A stretch of 15,865 nucleotides of DNA from Bacteroidota bacterium (GTDB taxonomy: Bacteria > Bacteroidota > Bacteroidia > Bacteroidales > Dysgonomonadaceae). Positions 1-9,300 of the stretch are shown here, piece after piece; the first letter of the stretch is position 1, and each line of letters opens with the position of its first letter. Position numbers and translations under genes: made by a program. The notes beneath the pieces were generated by a model. That model searched no databases and was not told where the DNA came from. It worked only from the letters and a program-made list of their open reading frames with translations. The stretch lies in assembly GCA_023399295.1 (NCBI GenBank), contig JAEWQF010000049.1, positions 1 to 15,865 on the forward strand. Reading direction: 5' to 3'.

Positions 1-581
1 AACTCGATGCCGGCAACAAGAGACTGATTGTCCATCCCATCGAGGATATAGTAGTCGGCACATCGGTCAGTTTCAATGTCGGATTTGCAGTGAACGGTAC
101 CGATTACGACGACTATGTACGTTTTGCCTTTCAGACATCATACACCGACCCGTCGATTGTGATGCTGAACGTCACCATTCCTGCAGGCGATTATGCATCC
201 TATGGCATCAACCTGAACAATTACAGGGAAACCATCTCGACATGCATGGATATGACACTCGAGGCATTTCTCGCAAACATCGATACCTTTGGAGGTACCA
301 TCCGCATGTATTCGGTGAATGCACAGGGTGCATGGGATGAAACCAGCAGTTACACGGCCAACGCGCCGGGTTACTGGATGACCAGCACGGGAGCGGTATG
401 CAGCTGGGGAGCCACCGATTTTACCTTGTATGCCGAGCTGGCTGCCGGTGACAAGATGCTCTATATCGGACGGGCACCCGGACTGGCTGCCGGTAACAAG
501 TACACGATCAGCATCGGTTATCGTGACACGGTGAATCCCAGCTATTTCTTCCGTTTCATCCTCACTGCAACCCTTGCATAA
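1..581 (+). CDS. DUF4859-containing secreted protein, C-terminal part (5' truncated)
   Basis: The reading frame is open from the first complete codon at position 3 to the TAA at 579-581, so the gene begins upstream of the window. About 192 residues are visible. The last ~140 residues resemble the DUF4859 module found in Bacteroidota surface lipoproteins and carry the same landmarks as the C-terminus of the next gene: a G-Y-W-M-x-S-x-G-x-V-x-x-W-G stretch, then I-G-x-x-P-G-x-x-x-G-x-x-Y-T-I and a terminal beta strand. The first ~45 residues (LDAGNKRLIV onward) look like the end of a second copy of the same module, so the protein probably has at least two in tandem. No catalytic motif is visible. 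The role is unknown; by analogy such modules are taken to be extracellular beta-sandwich, perhaps ligand-binding, domains. The position beside metallopeptidases and glycosidases suggests a surface polymer-binding protein. The N-terminal signal is not in the window. Confidence 0.75.
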   Translation, partial: LDAGNKRLIVHPIEDIVVGTSVSFNVGFAVNGTDYDDYVRFAFQTSYTDPSIVMLNVTIPAGDYASYGINLNNYRETISTCMDMTLEAFLANIDTFGGTIRMYSVNAQGAWDETSSYTANAPGYWMTSTGAVCSWGATDFTLYAELAAGDKMLYIGRAPGLAAGNKYTISIGYRDTVNPSYFFRFILTATLA

Positions 582-591
582 TCATTTTCCG

Positions 592-631
592 ACAGGAGGA
601 TCATCTTCCCGTAAGGTATGGATCCTCCTGT
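592..631 (+). terminator. Perfect 11-bp inverted repeat, probable terminator of the first gene
   Basis: ACAGGAGGATC (592-602) is followed after 18 bases by its exact reverse complement GATCCTCCTGT (621-631), starting 10 bases after the TAA of the upstream gene. The sequence after it is T-rich (TTCAATTGTT) but has no long T run. This is best read as a terminator or 3' end hairpin for the upstream transcript. The apparent AGGAGG ribosome-binding sequence at 594-599 is part of the stem, and the ATG at 618 lies at the loop-stem junction. This argues against translation starting at 618. Confidence 0.5.
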
Positions 632-656
632 TCAATTGTTCACTTGGTTGATTCCT

Positions 657-2678
657 ATGTGCCAGAAATGCATCCTTTTTTTGCTTTCGTTCTGTCTGCT
701 CTTTTCACTTTCTCAATGCAGCTCGGATGATCCAGTCGTACAACCGGATGAGACGGACTATCCGGATGAGCATCCCGAACCGGATCCCGCCGATGAGGAT
801 GGGGTGGTGATCCTGACTCCTTCAGAGGTTCAGGATTACGCTAAGATTTATAAGCCAAAGGAGTTTGGAAACATGAACTGGCTAAGGAGTGACAGCAAAT
901 GGTCCCTCGTCCGCTCACGGCAGTCGGATCATTTCATTGTTTTTTGGGAGGAGTCTTTTGGAGAGAATCCCAATGCTGCAAACCTGCCGGAGGCTCTTCG
1001 GGTGGATGTGGAGGATCTGTTGGCTAAGGCGGAAGCCTTTTTCACCATCAATGTAGCGAAATTGAAGTTTGCCGACCTCAGCAATGGAAATTCCAACCTG
1101 TTGAGATACAAGATGCAGATCTATCTCCACTATCAGACCGAATGGTTGGCCACCGGTGCGGGTTATGATGACGTGATCGGGGCGCTATGGGTGAACCCCT
1201 CTACCTGTAAACCGGTGGGCTCTACCATCGCCCATGAGATCGGTCATTCTTTCCAATACCAGGTGTATGCCGATCTATTGGCTGCAGGTGAGACGACAAA
1301 TGATCATTCGCGTGGCTTCCGTTACGGATTTGGTGGCGATGGCGGCAATGGTTTCTGGGAACAAACGGCACAGTGGCAGTCGTTCCACTCCTATCCGGAG
1401 GAAGCTTTTACTTCCCACAATTTCAAGGTATATTGTGACAATGCGCACCGACATATCTGTCACGAATGGCAGCGATATGCCAGCTATTTCATTCATTACT
1501 ACTGGAGTGACAGGCATGGTGCCGATTTTATAGGAAAGCTGTGGCGGAAGGCTGTAAAGCCCGAAGATCCAGTAGAGGCCTGGATGCGAATGCACGCGCT
1601 GACGGTGGAACAGATGAATGACGAGATGTACATGGCCGCCACCCGTTTTGTGACCTGGGATCTCGATGAACTGCGAGCAAGGGGTGAAGCCTATATCGGT
1701 AAGCAGTCCTGGCAGCTCTACCCTCATGCAGAGGGTGGATATCAGGTGGCATACAGCCATTGCCCCGGCACCACCGGCTACAATACCATACCGCTGAATG
1801 TGCCTGAGGCTGGCACCACCATCGTCACCTCTTTCGAAGGATTGATGACCGGCTCTCCACTGGCTTCGGATGACCCGGGAGCAGCCCTGGTAGGGGAGCA
1901 GACAGTAAAGGTGAGCAGTTACAACCCTTCCGATGATACCAATGCCGGCTGGAGGTATGGATATGTGGCCTTGTTGACAGGAGGAGAGCGTCTCTATGGT
2001 GAGATGCATCATGACCGCCAGGGTACCGCATCGTTTATCGTGCCGGAGAGGTGCGAGAGAATCTGGTTCGTTGTGTCGGGAGCACCCTCTGCATATCACG
2101 CACATGCCTGGGATGAGGATGAACGAAACGATGCACAGTGGCCCTACCGTGTGCAGTTTGCCGGAACGGATCTGTTGGGCAACATCCCGATTGACCCTGA
2201 CGCAATGCCGGAAGAGATCACACTCGATTATGCGCTTTCCTTCCCCGCTGATGCTGCTGCTTACAAAGGAACAACAGTGGACCTGGTGAGCAACAATGAC
2301 CTGATCAAGGTCGCACAGGCATTTAAGATGCAGGGATCCGCTATCGGTGCGAGCATGCTGGAGCCAAAGGAACCAGCCCAGGAAGGGAGAATTGCCTTCG
2401 CTGCGGTTGAACCGGGTGGTGATCTCAATTACAACACCACTGCCAACGGTTACGGTTTCTGGTACGACAGTCAGGGCCGTGTGACAGGGTGGGGCAGTGG
2501 CAATGACAGCAAGCTGTTTGCCGAGTTCGCTGCGAACGGTTTCGTTTTCACCATCGGCCAGTTTCCCGGCAAGTGCAAACCGGGCGATACATTCACCATC
2601 CGTGAAGCACTGATCTATACCAAGGCGGGTAAACAGTATCGGGCTACATTTGTTTTTAATATAACCATCACACAATGA
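657..2678 (+). CDS. Secreted lipoprotein metallopeptidase candidate (DUF6055-like) with C-terminal DUF4859 module
   Basis: Starting at 657 gives a 673-residue protein with a normal lipoprotein signal: short N-terminus, hydrophobic run, and lipobox L-S-Q-C with acylated Cys21. An in-frame ATG at 618 would add 13 residues but sits inside a hairpin and disrupts the signal. After an acidic linker (about 22-50) comes a globular domain with the zinc motif H193-E-I-G-H197. A W-E235-Q-T-A-Q-W motif 38 residues further on could supply the third zinc ligand, as in gluzincins. The domain resembles DUF6055 proteins, which I recall as having this HEIGH arrangement. Residues about 521-672 are a DUF4859 module with the same landmarks as in the preceding gene. 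The stop overlaps the start of the next gene (ATGA). It probably acts at the cell surface on a protein or glycoprotein. The family assignment is moderate and activity is inferred only from the motif. Confidence 0.8.
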   Translation: MCQKCILFLLSFCLLFSLSQCSSDDPVVQPDETDYPDEHPEPDPADEDGVVILTPSEVQDYAKIYKPKEFGNMNWLRSDSKWSLVRSRQSDHFIVFWEESFGENPNAANLPEALRVDVEDLLAKAEAFFTINVAKLKFADLSNGNSNLLRYKMQIYLHYQTEWLATGAGYDDVIGALWVNPSTCKPVGSTIAHEIGHSFQYQVYADLLAAGETTNDHSRGFRYGFGGDGGNGFWEQTAQWQSFHSYPEEAFTSHNFKVYCDNAHRHICHEWQRYASYFIHYYWSDRHGADFIGKLWRKAVKPEDPVEAWMRMHALTVEQMNDEMYMAATRFVTWDLDELRARGEAYIGKQSWQLYPHAEGGYQVAYSHCPGTTGYNTIPLNVPEAGTTIVTSFEGLMTGSPLASDDPGAALVGEQTVKVSSYNPSDDTNAGWRYGYVALLTGGERLYGEMHHDRQGTASFIVPERCERIWFVVSGAPSAYHAHAWDEDERNDAQWPYRVQFAGTDLLGNIPIDPDAMPEEITLDYALSFPADAAAYKGTTVDLVSNNDLIKVAQAFKMQGSAIGASMLEPKEPAQEGRIAFAAVEPGGDLNYNTTANGYGFWYDSQGRVTGWGSGNDSKLFAEFAANGFVFTIGQFPGKCKPGDTFTIREALIYTKAGKQYRATFVFNITITQ

Positions 2679-3541
2679 AAAAGACAATTCTGGTAATAAT
2701 CTGTCTGACATCTTTGCTGATAAGTTGCAGTGACCATCGTTCCCAAAAGTCGGGTGAAGAGGAACAATCCGCACAACTCGAGGAGCCCATTGATATACCG
2801 GCGATCACCCTGCCACCGGCAGAGCTGAACCTTGACCCCTTTTACAAAAAATACATGAATGTGAACGGAATTCATCTGGTCAGCTCATGGCGTGTACCCG
2901 ACAGCTGCTTTCATGCTGCTTTCATTACGGTGAACGCACTGACCGGCATGTTGCCACCGGAGGTGCTTGCCTCAATGACCGAAAGAGACACGCGAATCGG
3001 TATCATGGCACGCTACGAGGGTACCACCGACATCCCTGAACATGCCTATCTGGCAAATGATACCTCGCTCAACTGGGATGTGCGCGCCAGAGGACTGGGC
3101 GGAACACTCGAACTGCCCTTGACAACCTGTGCCGAGGAGAATATCCTGGCCTATCAGATTGATAAGTATCATGCGGAGGATATCCTGATCCATGAGTTTG
3201 CCCATACCACTCACGATGTGGGTATCTCACCGGTCTACCCTGACTTAAACGATCGTCTGCAGCAGGCCCTCGACGCTGCCATCGTGAATGGAAGATGGTT
3301 CAATACCTATGCTGCAACCAATATCTGGGAGTATTGGGCCGAGGGAGTGCAGAACTGGTTCAATGTAAACGCCGAAGTGGAGAAAGAGATGGGTGACGGG
3401 AAGCATAACCGCGTGAATACAAGGGAGGAGATGAAAAGATATGATCCCGCACTTTTCAACATCATTGCTGAATTTTTTCCGGCCACGGACAACCACATCA
3501 GTCGTCATCAATCGACGGATATTTATCCATTTGAAGAATAA
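2675..3541 (+). CDS. Lipoprotein with lethal-factor-like HExxH...E metallopeptidase domain
   Basis: This 288-residue protein starts at the ATG overlapping the previous stop (ATGA), which suggests translational coupling. The signal peptide ends in the lipobox L-I-S-C (Cys18). After a Glu-rich linker comes a domain with H173-E-F-A-H177 and, some 45 residues later, W-E219-Y-W-A-E223-G. The HEFxH plus E-x-x-A-E pattern is that of the anthrax lethal factor / Pro-Pro endopeptidase group (peptidase family M34-like, clan MA), where the second motif supplies the third zinc ligand and a supporting residue. The length is about right for a single catalytic domain with a short N-terminal extension. Its pairing with a second HExxH lipoprotein suggests cooperative cleavage of one protein substrate. 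The fold assignment is from motif only and sequence similarity elsewhere is not obvious to me. A non-peptidase member of the fold is possible. Confidence 0.75.
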   Translation: MKKTILVIICLTSLLISCSDHRSQKSGEEEQSAQLEEPIDIPAITLPPAELNLDPFYKKYMNVNGIHLVSSWRVPDSCFHAAFITVNALTGMLPPEVLASMTERDTRIGIMARYEGTTDIPEHAYLANDTSLNWDVRARGLGGTLELPLTTCAEENILAYQIDKYHAEDILIHEFAHTTHDVGISPVYPDLNDRLQQALDAAIVNGRWFNTYAATNIWEYWAEGVQNWFNVNAEVEKEMGDGKHNRVNTREEMKRYDPALFNIIAEFFPATDNHISRHQSTDIYPFEE

Positions 3542-3556
3542 AATACCTGTAGACAT

Positions 3557-6265
3557 ATGAATCGAATATTGGTGCCATTTTTCCTCTTTAGTTGCATCTA
3601 TTGTCTCTCTGCATGGGCTCAGTCTCCCTGGGAGAGAATAGCCCAGAGGCCCTCTACCCTGCAGATTGAACTTGGAGAGAAAACCTTCTCTACTCCTTCA
3701 TTTGCCCTGACCCTGGTGAATGCTTCCCAAACAGTGAAGCACTTGAGACCGCTCTCGGACCGTTCATTTGATTATACTCCCTCCGAGCGACTCAACCTTA
3801 GAGATAAAGATGGCCTCTATCACCTGGGAGACATCAACCTTACCATACGGATTGGGGAGAACAGGTGGAAACGATATTCCACAGCAGACAACAGAAAACC
3901 TGTAGAGACGTTGCATGCATCCGGCGACCAATTGTCAGCCTCCGATTTGTCGGCCACGCTGCCGGCAGATATGCCATTGCGAATAATGAGATACTGGGAG
4001 ACGCATCAGGGACACCTGGTGCTTCGTTTCAGCCTCATCAACACCACCTTCAATGCGGTTGAGATCGGTTCTCTGGGCATCCCGATGATATTCAACAATA
4101 TCCTGGAGGGGAAAACGCTTGACCAGGCACATCATGACAATGTCTTCTTTGATCCCTATATCGGGAAAGATGCCGGATATCTGCAGGTAAACCGTCTGCA
4201 TGGTAGAGGAGAGAGCTTGTTGGTGATGCCGCACCTTAATGCCGGTTTTGAAGCCTATAACCCGCTGAACGATGATCCTACCCCTAAGGGTGTCGTCTTT
4301 GAAGGATTTCATGAGTGGCTGATACACAGCAAGGCCAACGCTGAGGAAGAGTGGGCCGGGGCCGTTCCCTGGAATGAGCCTACCAGCACTATTCTGGCTC
4401 CGGGCGAGCAGAAAGAGTATGCATTGAAGTTTGTGCTGGCTCCCTCCATCCGGAACATTGAACAGGAGCTCATGGAGCAGCGCAGACCGGTAGCTGTCGG
4501 TTTACCCGGTTACATCCTGCCAATGAATGAAGTGGGGAAGCTGTTTCTAAGCTATCCCAAAGAAATCACAGAGATAACCGTCACTCCCGGTAATGCGATG
4601 AGCGTCACATACAAGGGCGAGACACCCAACGGCTGGTCGGAATACGAGATAAAGGGTAATCAGTGGGGGCGGGCGCGTATTACCGTGAAGTATGATGACA
4701 ACACACTGCAGACGATCCATTACAAGGTGATCAAGTCGCAGGAGGAGGTTGTGAATGATCTGGGGCGTTTCCTGACTACCTCACAGTGGTATGAGAACGA
4801 TGAGGATCCTTTTGGACGCTCTCCCTCGGTGATGAACTATGACTATGAAAAGATGCAGATCCTTACCCAGGAGCGTCGTTCCTGGTTTGTGGGACTGAGT
4901 GATGAAGCCGGTGCCGGCAGCTGGCTGGCAGCGATCATGAAACAGCTGGTGAATCCCGAAAGAGAAGAGGTGGAAAAAATCAAAAGATTCATGCAGGAGA
5001 CATTGTGGGGGGGTATTCAGCACGACAGTGACTCCACCCGGTATGGTGTCCGGAAAAGTCTCTTTTACTATGAGCCGGAGAGGATGCCCAAAGGTACCTA
5101 CAGCGACTCCATTTCATTTCGTGGGTGGGAAGCATGGTCACTCGAGAACGCGGAAGATCTGGGCCGGTCATACAACTACCCCCATGTGGCGGCAGCTCAC
5201 TGGGTGATGTATCACCTGGGCAGAAACAGAGGATATGAGGAGATCGACTGGAAGTGCAGCCTGGAAAATGCATACCACACCGCTATCGCCATGGTGAAGT
5301 TTGCTCCCTGGTATGCACAGTTCGGTCAGATGGAAGGTTCCGTATTCCTCTATATCCTGCTCGACCTGCAACGGGAGGGATTCACAGAGATGGCCTCATC
5401 ACTCGAAGAGGAGATGAGAAAAAGGGCCGATCAGTGGCAATCACTTGACTATCCTTTTGGTAGTGAGATGCCCTGGGACTCCACCGGTCAGGAGGAGGTT
5501 TATATGTGGACCTCTTATTTCGGATATGCCGACAAGGCAGATGTGACACTCAACGCCATCCTGGCATATATGCCTACCGTTCCTCACTGGGGCTACAACG
5601 GCAGTGCACGCCGTTATTGGGATTTCGTCTATGGCGGGAAACTGGCCAGAATAGAGCGTCAGCTGCATCACTACGGCTCGGGACTCAATGCCATCCCTGT
5701 GCTGGCAGCTTATCGCAAACAACCGGATGACCTCTATCTGCTGCGGGTGGGACATGCCGGATCCATGGGGCCACTGGCCAATATCACGGAAGATGGATTT
5801 GCTCCTGCGGCCTTCCATTCTTACCCCTCGACACTGGATATCGACGGGTATGCAGGTGATTATGGCAGTGGCTTCTACGGCTATGCTGTGAATGCCTCCA
5901 CCTACGTCTACCATCATCCGGAGTTCGGATGGATCGCCTTCAGCGGCAACCTCAGGGAGGAGGGGGAGTGGATCCGCACCGAGATTACGACCGCCGCCAA
6001 GAACAGGGTCTATGTTGCGCCTGCATCCCTGGGACTGGAGACGGTGAGTGGGAAGATAAAACAGGTGGATTACCATCCTGATTGCGGTTTACTGATTCTG
6101 CTGCTTGAAGGGAAGACATTACTCGATCTCTCCTTCCCGGATGATCAGATGATTGACCTACCTGCCGGGATCGTGAAAAATGAGAGAGGCTACTATGAGA
6201 TCACACCAGAAAATGGAGAAACCACCTCGCTCGCACTCAAAATTAGGAAAAAGTGTGCTGAGTAG
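3557..6265 (+). CDS. Secreted DUF5695-type protein, putative carbohydrate-active
   Basis: The 902-residue protein begins 15 bases after the previous stop. It has a cleavable signal peptide (hydrophobic run 4-20, probable cleavage after A-W-A, about residue 21) and no lipobox. The N-terminal ~300 residues are strand-rich, and their pattern (N-x-T-F-N-A-V-E-I-G-S-L-G-I-P, then E-G-F-H-E-W) recalls the beta-sandwich that precedes glycosidase helical domains. Residues about 390-790 are rich in Trp, Tyr and His within amphipathic helices, consistent with an (alpha/alpha) barrel. The C-terminus is again strand-rich. I recognise this as the DUF5695 group, usually annotated as glycosyl-hydrolase-like in Bacteroidota and Firmicutes; I know of no defined substrate and cannot point to catalytic residues. 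Its position between metallopeptidases and a GH127-like enzyme supports a role in glycan or glycoprotein breakdown. Confidence 0.75.
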   Translation: MNRILVPFFLFSCIYCLSAWAQSPWERIAQRPSTLQIELGEKTFSTPSFALTLVNASQTVKHLRPLSDRSFDYTPSERLNLRDKDGLYHLGDINLTIRIGENRWKRYSTADNRKPVETLHASGDQLSASDLSATLPADMPLRIMRYWETHQGHLVLRFSLINTTFNAVEIGSLGIPMIFNNILEGKTLDQAHHDNVFFDPYIGKDAGYLQVNRLHGRGESLLVMPHLNAGFEAYNPLNDDPTPKGVVFEGFHEWLIHSKANAEEEWAGAVPWNEPTSTILAPGEQKEYALKFVLAPSIRNIEQELMEQRRPVAVGLPGYILPMNEVGKLFLSYPKEITEITVTPGNAMSVTYKGETPNGWSEYEIKGNQWGRARITVKYDDNTLQTIHYKVIKSQEEVVNDLGRFLTTSQWYENDEDPFGRSPSVMNYDYEKMQILTQERRSWFVGLSDEAGAGSWLAAIMKQLVNPEREEVEKIKRFMQETLWGGIQHDSDSTRYGVRKSLFYYEPERMPKGTYSDSISFRGWEAWSLENAEDLGRSYNYPHVAAAHWVMYHLGRNRGYEEIDWKCSLENAYHTAIAMVKFAPWYAQFGQMEGSVFLYILLDLQREGFTEMASSLEEEMRKRADQWQSLDYPFGSEMPWDSTGQEEVYMWTSYFGYADKADVTLNAILAYMPTVPHWGYNGSARRYWDFVYGGKLARIERQLHHYGSGLNAIPVLAAYRKQPDDLYLLRVGHAGSMGPLANITEDGFAPAAFHSYPSTLDIDGYAGDYGSGFYGYAVNASTYVYHHPEFGWIAFSGNLREEGEWIRTEITTAAKNRVYVAPASLGLETVSGKIKQVDYHPDCGLLILLLEGKTLLDLSFPDDQMIDLPAGIVKNERGYYEITPENGETTSLALKIRKKCAE

Positions 6266-6336
6266 CTGACGAACAAATCACTCGTGAGAAGATTGGGCAC
6301 TTATTCACATGTGCTATTAAATAGATTGGAAGTAAA

Positions 6337-9300
6337 ATGAGAAGTAGATATTTCATTTTGACATCATGGCTGTGTGCCATGCTGACGTTACCCCTACCGG
6401 TTTTGGGTATGGCATCACCTGGTGATACCACATCTCTCACCCAGGATGCTAGATCCATTGTGCATGTAGAACCGGTGAGGGTAAACTGTCCGGTAGGCAC
6501 TACACCCCGGTTGCCTTATCAGATATGGGTCACCTATTCTGACGGCTTTTCGGAATACCGGCAAACACGATGGAGCAACTCGGCTCGGACGGTGGAAGAG
6601 GACCAGGCCAATCCGGAAACACATCCGGTGGGAGATGCATACAGCATCGACGGGTTTATCATTGGCGACAACAGCACTCCCGCCGGTTACCCGATCATGG
6701 CCCATATTCAGGTGGTAGCGGGAGCGCAGCAGGTCCCTTCCAACACTCCGGTGGCCGAACCAGTGCCGCTCAACAAGGTGACCCTTACCGGTGACAACAG
6801 ACTCACCTCCAACAGGGACATGGCCATCCGCGAGATCATCAGCTGGGATATCTCCCAACAGCTATATAACTACAGGGATACCTATGGTCTCTCTACCGAA
6901 GGCTATACCGTGGCCGACGGATGGGACTCCCCCACCACCAAGCTGAAAGGACATGGCTCGGGTCACTATATGTCGGCACTCGCCTTTGCCTTTGCCAGCA
7001 CCACCGATCCGGGACAGAAAGAGTTGCTGCGTGCCAGGATGACCAGGATGGTCAACGAGCTGAGAGAATGTCAGGAGAGAACATTTGTGTGGGATGAAGA
7101 GCTTGGCAGATACCGGGAAGCACGTGACTTCGCACCCGAGGACGAACTGCGTGAGATGAAGGGTGGCTGGCAGGATTTCGAACATCACAAACAGGAGTGG
7201 CAAAAATATGGGTATGGTTATCTCAATGCCATTCCGGCACACCATCCGGCACTGCTTGAGATGTACCGTGCCTATAACAATGAGAGCTGGATTTGGGCAC
7301 CTTATTACTCCATCCACAAACAACTGGCTGGGTTGATCGATATCGCCACCTATATGGATGATCCGAAGGTGGCTGCCAAGGCGCTGCTGATCGCCAAAGA
7401 TATGGGACTCTGGATCTGGAACCGGCTTCATTACCGCACCTTCATGGAAACGGAGGGGACACAGGAGGGGCGCAGAGCCAAACCCGGTAACCGCTACGAG
7501 ATGTGGAACATGTACATCGCCGGTGAAGATGGAGGGACAGGCGAGTCGCTGGCACGCCTCTCCGAAATGGTGAGCAACCCCGAAGAGAAAGCACGTCTGC
7601 TTGAGGCCTCTGTTTTTTTCGACAGTCCCGCATTCTATGATCCCCTGGCAAGAAACATCGATGAGATCCGCACCCGTCACGCCAACCAGCATATTCCCAA
7701 GATCACCAGTGCACTGCGTAGCTTCAGGGGTAACAATGATCCCGGCTATTTTCACCTCTCACAGAATTTCTGGGAGATGATTCAGGGACGCTATCGCTAT
7801 GCGACCGGTGGTGTGGGCAATGGCGAGATGTTCAGACAACCCTATACGCAGATGCTGAGCATGGTGACCAATCCTTCACCCACACTCAATGAGACCTGCT
7901 GCGCCTATAACCTGGCCAAGCTGACCAAGGATCTGAACTGTTTCAACCCGGATGATGCCCGTTATATGGATTACTACGAACGGTTGCTCTACAACCAGAT
8001 CGTGGGATCACTGCACCACTCCTGTTACATGACCACCTACCATTATGCGGTGGGACTCAATGCATCCAAGCCCTGGGGGAACAACACGCCGCAATCCACC
8101 TGCTGCGGAGGAACCGGATCCGAGAATCATGTCAAGTACCAGGAAGCAGCCTATTTTGTTTCGGAACAGACCCTGTGGGTATCCTTGTATCTGCCGACAG
8201 CTTTTCAATGGGATGAAGAAGGAGTCACCATCCGGCAGGATTGTTTGTGGCCGGCGGAACATTCAGAGATAAGGGTCGCCCACGGCAGTGCGGTATTTGC
8301 AATGAAGCTGCGTGTCCCCTTTTGGGCTACCAAAGGATTCGACATCAGATTGAACGGCCAATCCATCGCCTCAACGTATTCGCCTTCATCCTACGTGACC
8401 ATCCCGGCCCGTTTATGGAGCGAGTCGGATCGGGTGGAGGTTGTCATGCCCTTCAGCAAGCACATTGATTACGGTCCCGACAAATTGGAGGCAACCTCGC
8501 TTGCTGGTGGGCAGCCTGTAACAGCGAGTGAACCCATGTGGGCGGGTACCCTGATGTATGGGCCTCTCGCCATGACGGCTAGCGGCATTGACAACTGGGA
8601 AGAGGCTCTCCTGACAATCGATTCATACCTTGACAACGTGCTCCTCAACGGACCCGATGGCGGCACCACAGGAACCGATGGCAACCTCTATTCACTGACT
8701 GTCGGGAATCGTACCTTCGTGCCGGATTACTACAGTGACGAGCACGCCACGCACTATTTCAGGATCCACATCGTAGATGAGATGACCACAGCATTCAGTG
8801 AGATGCTACTCCAAAAGATCGAGGACACGGCGATCTTTCAGCCGTTAAACTACTCAACCTCATCGATGGAAGCGCTGAGAAAAGAGATTGATTGCGGAAG
8901 AGAGATGATTGCCTCCGGTAATGCAACACAACGAGAGATGGTGGATCAGATCACCGCCATTGACAACAGCATCCACAACCTTCAACCTGTCAGGCTGGAG
9001 CAGGATCGTCTCTCACAGCTTCTCGACGAGGCGGCATCGAGAAAAAAAGCGGACTATACCTGGGATAGTTATCAAACACTGCAACGGGTCATGGTGACTG
9101 CCCGGGAGGTGATGACAACCGCGCTATCACAGCTGGCTGTCGACAAACAGATCCTTTCGCTGCGCAAAGCTGTCGACGAACTGGTGAAATCAAGCAGTGT
9201 CGACAAGAGCGCACTGGGCGAAGTGATTTCCCTTGCGCTTGAGCGGATGAAAGCACAGGATGCCTGGAATGCGCTTGATGTGAAGGTGCCGGAGTATGCT

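Noticed and set aside
618..656. Start codon at 618 for the HEIGH lipoprotein
   Set aside because: The ATG lies at the edge of a perfect inverted repeat, the AGGAGG is 18 bases away, and the added residues spoil a normal lipoprotein signal that begins at 657.
1275..2774. Long open frame (499 codons) on the - strand opposite the HEIGH lipoprotein gene
   Set aside because: It lies fully antisense to a gene with a clear signal peptide, motifs and domain structure. Its translation has no recognisable signal or domain and an unnatural Cys/His/Arg-rich composition, as expected of a shadow frame in moderately GC-rich coding DNA.
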